Below, one piece after another: positions 25,328 through 34,554 of a stretch of DNA of 62,985 bases; position 1 is the first letter of the stretch, and every line of letters starts with the position of its first letter. Made by a program: the position numbers and the translations under genes. The notes under the pieces were generated by a model. That model made no database searches and was not told the origin of the DNA. It was given only the letters and a program-made list of their open reading frames with translations. The DNA is from Aeromonas bestiarum (GTDB taxonomy: Bacteria; Pseudomonadota; Gammaproteobacteria; Enterobacterales; Aeromonadaceae). Location: assembly GCF_000819745.1 (NCBI RefSeq), contig NZ_CDDA01000039.1, positions 1 through 62,985 on the forward strand, written 5' to 3'.

Positions 25328-25807
25328 TCATTCCTCTTCGTAGACGCTGACCTCGACGGCTTCCATGGAGTAGGAGGCGGTGGCCATCTCGTGGCTGGAG
25401 CTGATGGTGCGCATCTTGCCCTTCACCCAGATGGCATCCCAGAGATCATCCACGGGGGCGCCCTTGGGGTAGCTCACATAGACCACCTGGTTGGTGGGGG
25501 GCGGCGGCACATGGATGCAGGCGCCGAAGTAGGGCACCAGCAGGAAGGCGGTGATCTTCTTGGCATCCCCCTCCAGCGGCACCACGAACCCCGGGATCCG
25601 CACGTCTTGGTTGTCCAGCTTCTGGTTGACCCCGCCTACCGGCTGCGGCACCGAGGAGAAATCGCCATCGTGGCTCACCTGGGGCGGTGGCAACAGCCGC
25701 TCCCCTTGCGGGATCAGCACGTCCCAGTCGATGGTCTTGTAATCGGCGGCCAGGGCCGGCAGCGCCAGCAGGCTGGCCAGCAGCACCACAATTTTCCACT
25801 TCATCAT
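25328..25807 (-). CDS. DUF3299 periplasmic protein, last gene of the zinc-type operon
   Basis: A 159-residue protein with a cleavable signal (KIVVLLASLLALPALA then A-D). The core motif IPGFVVPLEGDAKKITAFLL and PYFGACIHVPPPPTNQVV is characteristic of DUF3299. The conserved Cys-x-His pair in GACIHVPPPP could bind metal. It lies 32 bp after the permease gene on the same strand. Two adjacent ATGs (25807, 25804) are possible; AAGGA spacing favours the second. It is probably an accessory component of a zinc ABC system. Confidence 0.8.
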   Translation of the reverse strand: MMKWKIVVLLASLLALPALAADYKTIDWDVLIPQGERLLPPPQVSHDGDFSSVPQPVGGVNQKLDNQDVRIPGFVVPLEGDAKKITAFLLVPYFGACIHVPPPPTNQVVYVSYPKGAPVDDLWDAIWVKGKMRTISSSHEMATASYSMEAVEVSVYEEE

Positions 25808-25839
25808 CTGTCCTTCTCTCTTTTTATGCGGGCGAGTCG

Positions 25840-27087
25840 CTAGATGCGAATGCTCATGCCATCGCTCAGGCTGTAGCGGTAGGCCCTGGCCGCGGGCAGC
25901 AGGCCTATCACCATGCCCGCCAGCCACACCAGCCCCAGCAACTGCCATTCGTAGGCGCTGGGCAGCCCCAGGCTCAATTGCAGGCCATAGTGGCTGAGCA
26001 GCCAGGGGGTGGCAAGCCCCTGTCCCAGATAGAGCACCGCCACCCCGAGGGCTATGCCTGCGGTGGTGAGGGCCATCGCCTCCAGCGCCAGCAACAGGAA
26101 CAGGTGGGCGGGGCCTGCCCCCAGGGAGCGCAGGATGGCCAGCTCGCGCCGCCGCTCGTTGAGCCCCGCCAGCAAGGTGGTCAGCATGCCGATGAGGCCC
26201 GCCACCACCACGAAACCGGCGATCACAGAGAGCGCGGTTTCCGCCACGCTCATCAGGCTCCACAGCTCCTGCAGGGCCGCCCCCGGCAGTATGGCCATCA
26301 GCGGCTCGCCCCGATAGGTGTTGACGCTGCGCTGCAGCTGGAACGCCAATATTCGATTGCTGAGACCCACCATAAAGGCGGTGATGGTTTTGGGGGTCAG
26401 ATCCTGCGCCAGCGCCTGTTCGGCGGTCACGTTCTTGCTGTGCCTGCCCGTGTCCCAGCCCAGGTGGATCGCCTCTATCCCGGCCAGCGGTACGTGAATG
26501 GTGCGATCGATGGGGGTGCCGGTCGGTGCCAGTATCCCCACCACCTTGAATGGCAGGTTGTCGTGCTGGCTGAAGGAGGTGTTGCCCGCGCCGTGGGCGA
26601 TGACGATGGACTGCTCCAGCTTGTAGCCGAGCTTCTCGGCCACCTGGGCACCGAGCACAGCCTCGAACGGCGTGTCGAACGGCCGCCCCTCCCGCAGTTG
26701 CAGCGCCTGCTGCTGGCCGTACTTCAGGTGGGTGAAGTAGTCGCCATTGGTGCCGAGTACCCGAAAGCCCTTGTGAGAATCACCGAGGGAGATAGGTATG
26801 GTCCAGGCGACGCCGGGTTTGGTCTTGATGGCCTGATAGGCCTCCCAGCCCACGTTGTTGGTGGGGTTGCCGATGCGAAATACCGAGTAGAGCAGCAGGT
26901 TCACCTGGCCGGAGCGGGCGCCGACGATAAGGTCCGTGCCCGAGACTGTATTGGAGAAACTCTCGCGGGCCTGGGTGCGCACCCGCTCCACCCCGAGCAG
27001 CAGGGTGACGCTGATGGCCACCGCCAACAGGGTCAGCCCGGCGGTGAGGCGACGGGCCCAGAGACTTTGCAGGGCGAGCTTCAGCAT
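25840..27087 (-). CDS. FtsX-type ABC transporter permease (zinc-type operon)
   Basis: A 415-residue membrane protein of the MacB/FtsX (LolC-like) permease class. It has an N-terminal membrane segment (ARRLTAGLTLLAVAISVTLL), a large periplasmic MacB-PCD-like domain (about 40-270), and three C-terminal membrane segments. The cytoplasmic loop is NERRRELAILRSLGAGPAHL, the usual ATPase-coupling loop. It is paired with the ATPase gene just upstream. In this operon it likely belongs to a ZrgA-type zinc acquisition system, and may act mechanically rather than as a channel. Confidence 0.85.
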   Translation of the reverse strand: MLKLALQSLWARRLTAGLTLLAVAISVTLLLGVERVRTQARESFSNTVSGTDLIVGARSGQVNLLLYSVFRIGNPTNNVGWEAYQAIKTKPGVAWTIPISLGDSHKGFRVLGTNGDYFTHLKYGQQQALQLREGRPFDTPFEAVLGAQVAEKLGYKLEQSIVIAHGAGNTSFSQHDNLPFKVVGILAPTGTPIDRTIHVPLAGIEAIHLGWDTGRHSKNVTAEQALAQDLTPKTITAFMVGLSNRILAFQLQRSVNTYRGEPLMAILPGAALQELWSLMSVAETALSVIAGFVVVAGLIGMLTTLLAGLNERRRELAILRSLGAGPAHLFLLLALEAMALTTAGIALGVAVLYLGQGLATPWLLSHYGLQLSLGLPSAYEWQLLGLVWLAGMVIGLLPAARAYRYSLSDGMSIRI

Positions 27088-27163
27088 ACTGGCCTCCGGT
27101 GTTGTGGCTGGGATGCACGCTTTGGTGCGGGTCTGGTCGGGTAGATGGCACAGCTATTGGGAT

Positions 27164-27853
27164 TCAGCATATGGCCCTCCGGTTGAGCAGTTGCAGATTC
27201 TCCACTCGCGGGAAGAGCGGCTCGAGATAGGGATCGTGACTGACGAAGATGAGGGTCGACCCCTGCTTGTCACACTCCTCGAACAACAGCTTGATAAAGG
27301 CGGCCCGGTTGTCGGTATCCAGGGCCGAGGTGGGTTCATCGGCGATCACCAGCGGTGGCGAGCCGATCAGCGCCCGCGCGGCGGCCACCCGCTGCTGCTG
27401 GCCTATGCTGAGGGCGTGGACGGGTCTGTGCAGCGCCTCGGCCGGCAGTTGCAGCTCTGCCAGCAGGCGGCGCGCCTCCTGCTCGGGACTTCCCTGCAGC
27501 CGGGCCCGCTTCTCGGGCGAGAAGGTGAGGGCGGCGGTGACATTGTCCAACACGGATAAAAATGGCAGCAGATTGAACTGCTGGAAGATATAACCCAGAT
27601 TGGCCGCCCGGAAGTGGTCACGGGCACGGCCGGAGAGCCGGGCCAATGGCTGGCTCAGCACGTCCAGGGTGCCGTGGTTGGCGGTCTGGATCCCGGCAAG
27701 CAAACCAAGCAGGGTCGACTTGCCGGAGCCCGATGGCCCCTTGATGAACACCCGCTCCCCCTCGCCGATGGTGAGGGCTGGCAGATCGAGTACAGGCTCG
27801 TGATCCGGCCAGGCGAAGGCCAGATCGCGGATCTCAACCACGGCTTTTTTCAT
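27164..27853 (-). CDS. ABC transporter ATP-binding protein (zinc-type operon)
   Basis: A 229-residue ATPase of the LolD/MacB class. Walker A is IKGPSGSGKSTLLGLLAG (about 37-54), signature LSIGQQQRVAAARAL, and Walker B VIADEPTSALD. It starts 4 bp after the zrgA-like stop. It would energise the FtsX-type permease downstream. Confidence 0.92.
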   Translation of the reverse strand: MKKAVVEIRDLAFAWPDHEPVLDLPALTIGEGERVFIKGPSGSGKSTLLGLLAGIQTANHGTLDVLSQPLARLSGRARDHFRAANLGYIFQQFNLLPFLSVLDNVTAALTFSPEKRARLQGSPEQEARRLLAELQLPAEALHRPVHALSIGQQQRVAAARALIGSPPLVIADEPTSALDTDNRAAFIKLLFEECDKQGSTLIFVSHDPYLEPLFPRVENLQLLNRRAIC

Positions 27854-27857
27854 GGTG

Positions 27858-28448
27858 TTACCAGCTCAGCTTGTTGGCGGATGGGGTCAGCTCGGCCGCA
27901 GTCTGGCCGGTGGGCAGTATGCCCTGCACGCTCAGCTTTTCCAGGCTCGGATAGACGCTGAACAGGGTGGCTTCCAGTCCGGTCAGCTTGGTCGGAGCCT
28001 CACAGGTGTAGGTGTACATAGCACCCACATCGGCGTGACCTGCATCATCATGGTGGTGGTCATCATGACTGCTGCCAGCCTTTTCATGGTCATGGTCATG
28101 GTCATGGTCATGGTCATGGTCGTGATCTTCCTTGGCCGCATTGAGTTCCTGCTGGGTCAGCTTGCAGCCGGCCGCCGGGTCGAAGCGAAACAGAGCATCT
28201 GGTTGCTTGAGCTGAGCCATGGCCTTGGCGTATTGCGCCTTCTCCTCGTCGCTCTTGGCGGCGTGCTCGAAGCCCACCAGATCGGCGGCGGGAGCCTGCA
28301 GCTCGAGCATCAACTGGTTGCCATCGAGCACCAGGTTGAGGTGGCCGTGGCCGTGCTCGTGGGCACCGTGGCTGTGACTCTCATGCTCGTCGTGATTTGC
28401 TTGCACGCCAAAGGCGGCTGCCGCCAGTAACAGTGTGACTGCTTTCAT
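27858..28448 (-). CDS. zrgA: DUF2796 (ZrgA-like) His-rich periplasmic zinc protein
   Basis: A 196-residue secreted protein. The signal MKAVTLLLAAAAFGVQA is followed by a His-rich head (HSHGAHEHGHGHLNLVLDG), the DUF2796 body, and a His-Asp tract (about 107-121) then HDDHHHDDAGH. DUF2796 proteins include ZrgA of Vibrio cholerae, required for zinc uptake. The Asp-His tract is written in DNA by six perfect CATGGT hexamers (28085-28120), so its length could change by slippage without a frameshift. The gene is in the middle of a Zur-box-led operon. Confidence 0.85.
   Translation of the reverse strand: MKAVTLLLAAAAFGVQANHDEHESHSHGAHEHGHGHLNLVLDGNQLMLELQAPAADLVGFEHAAKSDEEKAQYAKAMAQLKQPDALFRFDPAAGCKLTQQELNAAKEDHDHDHDHDHDHDHEKAGSSHDDHHHDDAGHADVGAMYTYTCEAPTKLTGLEATLFSVYPSLEKLSVQGILPTGQTAAELTPSANKLSW
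28085..28120 (-). repeat. in-frame CATGGT hexamer array inside zrgA
   Basis: Six perfect units encode alternating Asp and His; flanking codons continue the amino-acid pattern with synonymous changes. Confidence 0.9.
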
Positions 28449-28484
28449 CGTTAATCCTTTTGAAACAATTGATAAGAGAAATGT

Positions 28485-28775
28485 TCAGTGGGAGAAGCAA
28501 TGAAAGTGAGGCGGGGCACGAATACGGCACTGGCCTGAAGGGGTGGAATCGATGGCGGGCAAGGCGGTATCAGCTAGCTTGCCGATGACCACATGCGGGA
28601 TTGGGATGGGCAAGTTGGGCGTCAGTGCCAGCTTGCCATCGAGATGGAGGGCGCAGAGGACGCAAGTGTGGCTATGACCGGGCAGGTCGGCTTCCAGCGG
28701 GTGTTGTGCCAGCGCCGGTTGCAACCACAACCAGCCCAGCAGCAACAACCAGATTTTCAGCTTGAAACGACCCAT
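28485..28775 (-). CDS. small secreted Cys/His protein of the zinc-type operon
   Basis: A 96-residue protein with a signal peptide (KIWLLLLGWLWLQPALA then Q). HSHTCVLCALHLD near residue 34 has a CxxC flanked by His, and the end PPHFHCFSH is again His/Cys rich. This suggests metal binding in the periplasm. No family recognised with confidence; DUF2946 is a possibility. It lies between the YtfJ-like gene and zrgA, and a hairpin at 28788-28810 precedes it. Confidence 0.65.
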   Translation of the reverse strand: MGRFKLKIWLLLLGWLWLQPALAQHPLEADLPGHSHTCVLCALHLDGKLALTPNLPIPIPHVVIGKLADTALPAIDSTPSGQCRIRAPPHFHCFSH

Positions 28776-28787
28776 AGACCCTTATGA

Positions 28788-28810
28788 AAGGGGCGCCATC
28801 AGCGCCCCTT
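28788..28810 (-). terminator. internal hairpin after the ytfJ-like gene (possible attenuator)
   Basis: A 9-bp stem AAGGGGCGC/GCGCCCCTT with a 5-base loop and only a short T-run on the minus strand. It may end part of the transcripts before the rest of the operon. Confidence 0.5.
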
Positions 28811-28819
28811 CTCTCTGAT

Positions 28820-29362
28820 TCAGAGATGGGACTGGATGAGCCCCATCACGGTAGCAATATTGTTGGCATCGAGCTGGCCATCTTTGGCAAACAGCACCTT
28901 GCCCTCTTTATCCAGCAGTATGATGGCCGAGCTTTCCGGCGCGAGATCCCAGGCATTGCGGGCCATGCCCTTGGCATCCAGTACCATGGCGGACCAGGGG
29001 AACTCTTTCTTGCTGTCTTCGGCACTGCTCTTCACAAAGCCGGAGGTGCCCCAGATGGCGTCATTGCTGTTGATGATGGTGACCGTCTGGTACTTGTCGT
29101 GGGGCAACTTGGCCGCCTTGATCGCCTCGATCATGGGGGCGTTCAGCTCCTTGGCACTGGAACGACCCGCGATGTGCTGGATCAGAAAGACCTTGCCAGT
29201 CAGTACCTTGCTTTGCCAGGGTTGGTAGCTGACCGCTTTCTCTTGCAGTACCAGCTCACCCTTGTCGCTGATGTTGACCAGCGGCACCTGGGCAGACTCC
29301 TTGATGTTGTGAGCCATGACCAGTGTTGGCAGCAGCGCCAGAGTAAGTACGAGATGTTTCAT
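28820..29362 (-). CDS. YtfJ family periplasmic protein
   Basis: A 180-residue secreted protein with signal KHLVLTLALLPTLVMA. The thioredoxin-like core includes LTGKVFLIQHIAGRSSAKEL, VTIINSNDAIWGT, then FPWSAMVLDAKG and SSAIILLDKEG. These match the YtfJ family (E. coli YtfJ is about 184 residues). The function is unknown; Trx-like folds often handle redox or metal delivery. It heads the operon, and a Zur-type box overlaps its promoter region, so zinc limitation should raise its expression. Confidence 0.85.
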   Translation of the reverse strand: MKHLVLTLALLPTLVMAHNIKESAQVPLVNISDKGELVLQEKAVSYQPWQSKVLTGKVFLIQHIAGRSSAKELNAPMIEAIKAAKLPHDKYQTVTIINSNDAIWGTSGFVKSSAEDSKKEFPWSAMVLDAKGMARNAWDLAPESSAIILLDKEGKVLFAKDGQLDANNIATVMGLIQSHL

Positions 29363-29376
29363 CCTGATGACACTCC

Positions 29377-29399
29377 TTTTGTTATGTTATAACGATTTT
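29377..29399 (-). promoter_or_regulatory. predicted Zur box upstream of the zinc-type operon
   Basis: GTTATGTTATAAC at 29382-29394 fits the gammaproteobacterial Zur core GTTATANTATAAC with one mismatch. It ends 20 bases before the ytfJ-like ATG, a position suited to repression. The neighbouring genes encode His-rich and ABC proteins, which supports the call. Confidence 0.75.
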
Positions 29400-29617
29400 T
29401 CACTTGAGGGAATGGGGCAGAACTCATCCTAAACTGATCGGATCTGTTTAAAAAGTGTTAAATAAGCTCGCGAATGAGCCGAGCGGGCCGCCCGCCAGCG
29501 CAGACAGCGGCTGGCAAAGGCGGCTAGGATGGCACGCAGTCGATAAAAATCAATTAGTTATCAACTGGTTTGAGGTGTGTGCTTCAGTTGAACCGGTTGC
29601 GGTTCAACTGGCATGGC

Positions 29618-30496
29618 TTAATACAAGGGTTCGCTGATCAGCGGGATCTTGGCCATGGTCATCTGCTGGGCCAACAGGGGCGAGCCGGTCAGCAAGACGT
29701 GGCGTTGATTGCCGATCATCAGGGTATCGCCCTTCAGGCCGCTGTCGGCCGTGATGGCCAGCCAGGCTGGCGAGACGCTGCCGATGCTGATGTTGGGGTA
29801 TATGATGCTGAGCATGTATTGCGGCGCCAGCTCGGCCAAGAGGCTTGCCATCAGCAGTGCCTTCTCGTCGCTGTCGGCCTTGTTGTCCTGCAAGGCCTGC
29901 AGGGGCGGGGCGAAGTGATCCATCTGCTCGGGAGGCGTGGGGATGGCGCTCAGCCACTCCTGCAGCAGGCCGACGCTGGTGGCCAGATCCTTGGCGGAAA
30001 ACTGCTTCGCCAGGGGCCTGAGGTCTCCCTTGAACTGGTAGAACAGCTGGGAGTAGTTTGGGCGCACGCAGGGCAGCTTGCGATTGGCCGGATGCACGCA
30101 GGGCACCACCCGCATCTGGTAGAAGGCATCTTCCTGATATTGCTGGTAGGCCTGCCAGAACAGGGTCGACTCCATGCTGTCGTCGTGCAGGGTGAAGGCC
30201 TGCTCCAGATTGCGAAACTTGGTGGCGGTTTCGGGACTGGTCTGGTTGATCAGGTTGATGCTGTTGTAAAGGCGCGGGCTTATGTAGGAGTAGAGTGTTT
30301 CCAGCGGATAGTTGAGAGAGGCATCGAGCTGGGTCATCTGGTGGCGACTGGCGGACATGATGCGCTCGTCCGCATTGAGCTGCAGGTGCTTCTGCTGGCC
30401 GTCGGCAGACTGCCACTGCCAGCTCAGGTTGACTTCGTTGGCGCCGACCGTGGATGCGAACACTAGACTCAACAACAGACCTTGTGCCAGTTTCAT
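29618..30496 (-). CDS. secreted protein of unknown function
   Basis: A 292-residue protein with a signal peptide (MKLAQGLLLSLVFASTVGAN). It has two close cysteines (VVPCVHPANRKLPCVRPN, about 133-148), which may form a disulfide. No family is recognised. AGGA lies 8 bases before ATG 30496; earlier ATGs would put extra residues before the signal. It is divergent to a small secreted protein gene. An inverted repeat (AGTTGAACC arm) at 29585-29609 just past the stop could terminate it. Confidence 0.7.
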   Translation of the reverse strand: MKLAQGLLLSLVFASTVGANEVNLSWQWQSADGQQKHLQLNADERIMSASRHQMTQLDASLNYPLETLYSYISPRLYNSINLINQTSPETATKFRNLEQAFTLHDDSMESTLFWQAYQQYQEDAFYQMRVVPCVHPANRKLPCVRPNYSQLFYQFKGDLRPLAKQFSAKDLATSVGLLQEWLSAIPTPPEQMDHFAPPLQALQDNKADSDEKALLMASLLAELAPQYMLSIIYPNISIGSVSPAWLAITADSGLKGDTLMIGNQRHVLLTGSPLLAQQMTMAKIPLISEPLY

Positions 30497-30635
30497 GATG
30501 TGCATCCTGCTCGGGGTGATAATAAACAACTAGGTGAGCCGGCCGGATTTGGATGAGCTTAGTTTTGATGATCTGGGTAACAGTCTGATAAGACTTTAAA
30601 TTTAATTCTGGAAATAAGTCATACAGGAAACCGTC

Positions 30636-30983
30636 ATGAAGCGAATTCCACTGCTGTTGTTGCTGTTGGCCGCCTTGCCTGCGGCGGCGGGCCAGGTGAT
30701 CGTCAACAAGGGGATGTCCAGCGCGGATACCTTTGCCCTGCGGGACAAGCTGGCGCGGGAACATGAATGGCAGGAGTGGCTGCGTTTCCAGCAGGCCATC
30801 AAGTGGCTGGAGGTGTTGCCGGTCAACTGCGAGCTGATGAGTGAGCAGGGCGGGGGTTATCGCTGTGGTGGCGACTATTACCGGCCCTATCGGCAGGATG
30901 GTCGTGACATCTATATTCAGGGGGATCCCAGTGGTGTGACGCCGGGTCAGCGCCCGCAACAGCCAATAGAAAAGGCGCCCTGA
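30636..30983 (+). CDS. small secreted protein of unknown function
   Basis: A 115-residue protein with a clear signal (RIPLLLLLLAALPAAA then G). The mature part has a charged helix (DKLAREHEWQEWLRFQQAIK) and two cysteines in VNCELMSEQGGGYRCGG, plus a Pro/Gln-rich end. No family recognised. The coding sequence runs into its own terminator, whose stem overlaps the last codons. Confidence 0.7.
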   Translation: MKRIPLLLLLLAALPAAAGQVIVNKGMSSADTFALRDKLAREHEWQEWLRFQQAIKWLEVLPVNCELMSEQGGGYRCGGDYYRPYRQDGRDIYIQGDPSGVTPGQRPQQPIEKAP

Positions 30984-30995
30984 GGCGCCTTTTTT
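30970..30995. terminator. terminator shared by the small secreted gene and ppa
   Basis: AAGGCGCC/GGCGCCTT stem followed by a T-run on the plus strand and A-run on the other side. Confidence 0.85.
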
Positions 30996-31007
30996 GCGAG
31001 GGTACGC

Positions 31008-31538
31008 TTACTTGGCAGCGTAACGCTCGGCAGAGGTAACGATCTCGGCTTCGGCAGCAGCCTTGTCGCCCCAACCTTCCACCTTGACCCATTTGCCCGC
31101 TTCCAGCTCTTTGTAGCGCTCGAAGAAGTGCTGGATCTGGGCGCGCAGCAGCTCGGGCAGATCGTTCACATCCTTGATGTGGTCGTACTGCTTGGTCAGC
31201 TTGGAGTGCGGCACGGCCACGATCTTGGCATCTTCGCCAGATTCGTCGGTCATCTTCAGCACGCCGACCGGGCGGCAGCGAATGACGGAGCCGGCCAGCA
31301 GCGGGTAGGGAGTCGGAACCAGAACGTCGACCGGATCACCATCCAGAGACAGGGTGGCGTTCACATAACCGTAGTTGCACGGGTAGAACATAGGGGTCGA
31401 CATGAAGCGATCAACGAAGATGGCACCGCTGTCCTTGTCGACTTCGTATTTGATCGGGTCGGCATTCTGCGGGATTTCGATGATGACATAGATGTCGTCG
31501 GGCAGGCTCTTGCCAGCCGGTACCAGGTTCAGGCTCAT
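31008..31538 (-). CDS. ppa: inorganic pyrophosphatase
   Basis: A 176-residue family I soluble pyrophosphatase that hydrolyses PPi to phosphate. The active-site signature [15 protein letters not shown] is at about 65-80, with metal ligands in [14 protein letters not shown]-terminus [18 protein letters not shown] and length match E. coli Ppa (176). Single gene convergent with the small secreted protein gene. Confidence 0.97.
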   Translation of the reverse strand: MSLNLVPAGKSLPDDIYVIIEIPQNADPIKYEVDKDSGAIFVDRFMSTPMFYPCNYGYVNATLSLDGDPVDVLVPTPYPLLAGSVIRCRPVGVLKMTDESGEDAKIVAVPHSKLTKQYDHIKDVNDLPELLRAQIQHFFERYKELEAGKWVKVEGWGDKAAAEAEIVTSAERYAAK

Positions 31539-31772
31539 GACGTTTCCTTCAGTGTTGGAGTCAAGTTTGCAGGCCGATATTATAGCGATGTCGCGTCAAA
31601 TGACCATATTTCAAGGGCACTGTGACCGCCTTGGCTGATGCCATGCTGCTCGGGTCGGTCAAATGGCGGCCCGCTTGTCTGGGTCGATTGACGTCTCGTC
31701 ACGCCCGCGGCTTGCGACCCAACCTCAACAGACCCTAGAATGCGCACTCCCTTTACTGGAAAAGGCAGCGGT

Positions 31773-33143
31773 ATGCACATTCACATCCTCGGGATCTGCG
31801 GCACCTTCATGGGTGGTCTGGCGGTGTTGGCAAAACAGCTTGGTTATCGAGTCACTGGCTCGGATGCCAACGTCTATCCCCCCATGAGTACCCAGCTCGA
31901 GCAACAGGGCATAGAGCTGACCGAGGGCTATGACCCGTCCCAGCTCGATCCGGCGCCGGATCTGGTGGTGGTCGGCAATGCCATGAGTCGTGGCAATCCC
32001 TGCGTGGAATATGTGCTGGACCGCAATCTGCCCTATATCTCAGGTCCCCAGTGGCTGCTGGAGCATGTGCTGCAGGATCGCTGGGTGCTGGCCGTGGCAG
32101 GCACCCATGGCAAGACCACCACTGCCAGCATGCTGGCCTGGGTGCTCGAATACGCCAAGCTGGAGCCGGGTTTCCTCATCGGTGGCGTGCCGGGCAACTT
32201 CCCGGTTTCCGCCCGTCTCGGTTCCGCCCCCTTCTTCGTCATCGAAGCGGACGAGTATGACTGCGCCTTCTTCGACAAGCGTTCCAAGTTCGTCCACTAC
32301 CATCCGCGTACCCTGGTGATGAACAACCTGGAGTTCGACCACGCGGACATATTCCCTGATCTGGCCGCCATCCAGCGCCAGTTCCACCACCTGATGCGCA
32401 CAGTGCCGAGCAACGGCCGGGTGCTGTTCCCGCAGGGCGATGACAACCTCACCGCGGTGCGCAAGATGGGCTGCTGGAGCGAGGTGGAGCTGGTGGGTCA
32501 GGACGACGCCAAGTGGAAGGCGGTCAAGCTGGCCGACGACGGCTCCGCCTTCGAGGTGTGGCTGGATGGGCAGAAGCAGGGCGAGGTGCACTGGGAGTGC
32601 ATCGGCGAGCACAACGTCAACAACGGCCTGATGGCCATCGCCGCCGCCCGTCACGCCGGTGTCATGGTGGAGCACGGCATAGCCGCCCTCTGCCAGTTCA
32701 AGTCTCCCAAGCGGCGGATGGAGCTCAAGGGTGAAGTGGCAGGCATTAGCATCTATGACGACTTTGCCCACCACCCGACCGCCATCGAGACCACCCTCGG
32801 CGGGCTGCGTGCCAAGGTGGGCAAGGCCCGCATCCTGGCGGTGCTGGAGCCGCGCTCCAACACCATGAAGCTGGGGGTGCACAAGGAAGAGCTGGCCGGC
32901 TGCTTCGACGGTGCCGACGAGGTGTTCTTCTTCCAGCCGCCCAATATCGGCTGGGATCTCGGCGAGGTGACGGCTCACATGAGCCGACCGGCCAAGGTGT
33001 TCAACGATCTGGAGACCCTGATCAACCGGTTGGTGGCCGAGTGTCGCGATGGCGATCATATTCTGATCATGAGCAACGGCGGCTTCGGCGGCATTCATGA
33101 CAAGTTGATCGCCCGCCTCAAGGATTATCACGGTCAACTATGA
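31773..33143 (+). CDS. mpl: UDP-N-acetylmuramate:L-alanyl-gamma-D-glutamyl-meso-diaminopimelate ligase Mpl
   Basis: A 456-residue peptidoglycan-recycling ligase that rejoins the salvaged tripeptide to UDP-MurNAc. [20 protein letters not shown] is the nucleotide-binding start of the Mur ligase family and [17 protein letters not shown] is the ATP loop (about 112). The domain order matches MurC-like enzymes and the length is typical. ATG 31773 is used since it begins the Rossmann strand. ubiX follows 46 bp later, the usual neighbour. Confidence 0.96.
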   Translation: MHIHILGICGTFMGGLAVLAKQLGYRVTGSDANVYPPMSTQLEQQGIELTEGYDPSQLDPAPDLVVVGNAMSRGNPCVEYVLDRNLPYISGPQWLLEHVLQDRWVLAVAGTHGKTTTASMLAWVLEYAKLEPGFLIGGVPGNFPVSARLGSAPFFVIEADEYDCAFFDKRSKFVHYHPRTLVMNNLEFDHADIFPDLAAIQRQFHHLMRTVPSNGRVLFPQGDDNLTAVRKMGCWSEVELVGQDDAKWKAVKLADDGSAFEVWLDGQKQGEVHWECIGEHNVNNGLMAIAAARHAGVMVEHGIAALCQFKSPKRRMELKGEVAGISIYDDFAHHPTAIETTLGGLRAKVGKARILAVLEPRSNTMKLGVHKEELAGCFDGADEVFFFQPPNIGWDLGEVTAHMSRPAKVFNDLETLINRLVAECRDGDHILIMSNGGFGGIHDKLIARLKDYHGQL

Positions 33144-33189
33144 CGCCCTTGATGAGTCCGCTTTGGTTTTCAGGTTCACAGAGGCCCGC

Positions 33190-33801
33190 ATGAATAAACA
33201 CGTCACCCTGGCGCTGACCGGCGCCTCCGGCGCCCCTTACGCCCTGCGCCTGCTTGAGTGTCTGGTGCAGGCGGACTATCGGGTCTATCTGCTCGCCTCC
33301 TCCGCCGCCCGTGTGGTGCTCAAGACAGAGCAGCAGCAGGAGTGGCCGGGCTCACCCAGGGAGCTCTCCGCCTATCTCTGTCGCCAGTACGGCGCCAAAG
33401 AGGGTCAGATTGTGGCCTGCGGCAAGGAGGAGTGGTTCTCGCCGGTGGCCTCGGGGTCGGCGGCGCCGAAACAGATGGTGGTCTGCCCCTGCTCCATGGG
33501 AACCGTGTCGGCCATCGCCAACGGCGCCTCCGACAACCTGCTGGAGCGGGCGGCAGATGTGGTGATCAAGGAGCGCGGCCAGCTGATCCTGGTGCCCCGC
33601 GAGAGCCCCTTCTCCGCCATCCATCTGGAGAACATGCTGAAACTGGCGCGACTCGGGGTGACCATAATGCCGGCCGCGCCCGGTTTCTATCATGAACCGA
33701 AAAGCATCGAGGATCTGGTGGACTTCATGGTGGCGCGGATCCTGGATCACCTCGGGGTCGAGCACGCGCTGACCAGCCGCTGGGGTTACGCCAATTCCTG
33801 A
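33190..33801 (+). CDS. ubiX: flavin prenyltransferase UbiX
   Basis: A 203-residue enzyme that makes prenylated FMN for the UbiD decarboxylase in ubiquinone synthesis. The start [20 protein letters not shown] is the FMN-binding loop, followed by [20 protein letters not shown] and [17 protein letters not shown], all characteristic. ATG 33190 removes nine spurious residues. It forms a likely pair with mpl. Confidence 0.95.
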   Translation: MNKHVTLALTGASGAPYALRLLECLVQADYRVYLLASSAARVVLKTEQQQEWPGSPRELSAYLCRQYGAKEGQIVACGKEEWFSPVASGSAAPKQMVVCPCSMGTVSAIANGASDNLLERAADVVIKERGQLILVPRESPFSAIHLENMLKLARLGVTIMPAAPGFYHEPKSIEDLVDFMVARILDHLGVEHALTSRWGYANS

Positions 33802-33870
33802 CCTGTGGTGCATCACCTTGCTGGCTGTCTCTCGCGACAGAGGCTGAACCGGCCGCAAACGGACAAACAA

Positions 33871-33904
33871 AAGCGGCGCCGACCTGAACAGTCCGGCGCC
33901 GCTT
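33871..33904. terminator. hairpin between convergent ubiX and litR
   Basis: An 11-bp stem AAGCGGCGCCG/CGGCGCCGCTT with a 12-base loop; T-runs are weak, so termination is plausible but not strong. Confidence 0.6.
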
Positions 33905-33921
33905 GTCATTCACGAGGCGGG

Positions 33922-34536
33922 TTATGCGGCCTGGATGGGGGCCGTTACGTACTTGAACAGAAAATCGGTCACATCTTCCCGGGACGGGCGTTGTGGCTGA
34001 TTGATCATCTGCATCATGACGTAACCAAAACCGGTCAGGGAGCGGGCCAGGTCCTGGGCGGACAGCACACTCCGGATCTCACCGGCATCCATGGCGCGTT
34101 GCAAATGGGGCGCGATGCGCTCCAATGCCTTGTCCAGCAGCTTGGCATAACGGGGCCAGACCTCTTCCCGCACCGACGAACTCCACTCCAGCCAGATGCT
34201 GGCGTGGTCAGGCTGATCGTAGGCGGCATCGACAAACAGCTTCACGTGACGGCGAATGCTGTCGTTGATCGGACCCTGGCCGGTATAGGCCTGTTCCAGC
34301 ATCTGGTGAACGAAACGTTCGATCTCGGCCAACACTTCATCCACCAGCTCTTCGCGGGTGTTGAAATAGTTGAACACGGTAGCTACCGAGACTTTGGCCT
34401 GTTCTGCTATCTCGGCGTGACCCGCACGGCCTATGCCGCGACGGGAGAACACCTCGATGGCACATTCCATCAATTGATTGCGACGAGCTTCCGGAGAAAG
34501 CCGGGTTCGACGTCTTATTTCTGCGCGTGGTTCCAT
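33922..34536 (-). CDS. litR: LitR/HapR-type quorum-sensing regulator (TetR family)
   Basis: A 204-residue TetR-fold protein. RTRLSPEARRNQLMECAIEV, then RRGIGRAGHAEIAEQAKVSV with ATVFNYFNTREELVDEVL, follows the Vibrio HapR/LuxR/SmcR N-terminus nearly residue for residue, and the WLEWSSSVREEVWPRY segment is also shared. These are master regulators at the end of the LuxO phosphorelay, controlling biofilm, proteases and motility. A half-site of the family operator lies just upstream, consistent with self-control. hpt lies divergently, the same neighbour as in vibrios. Confidence 0.93.
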   Translation of the reverse strand: MEPRAEIRRRTRLSPEARRNQLMECAIEVFSRRGIGRAGHAEIAEQAKVSVATVFNYFNTREELVDEVLAEIERFVHQMLEQAYTGQGPINDSIRRHVKLFVDAAYDQPDHASIWLEWSSSVREEVWPRYAKLLDKALERIAPHLQRAMDAGEIRSVLSAQDLARSLTGFGYVMMQMINQPQRPSREDVTDFLFKYVTAPIQAA

Positions 34537-34554
34537 AGTTTTTTCATCTAATAG

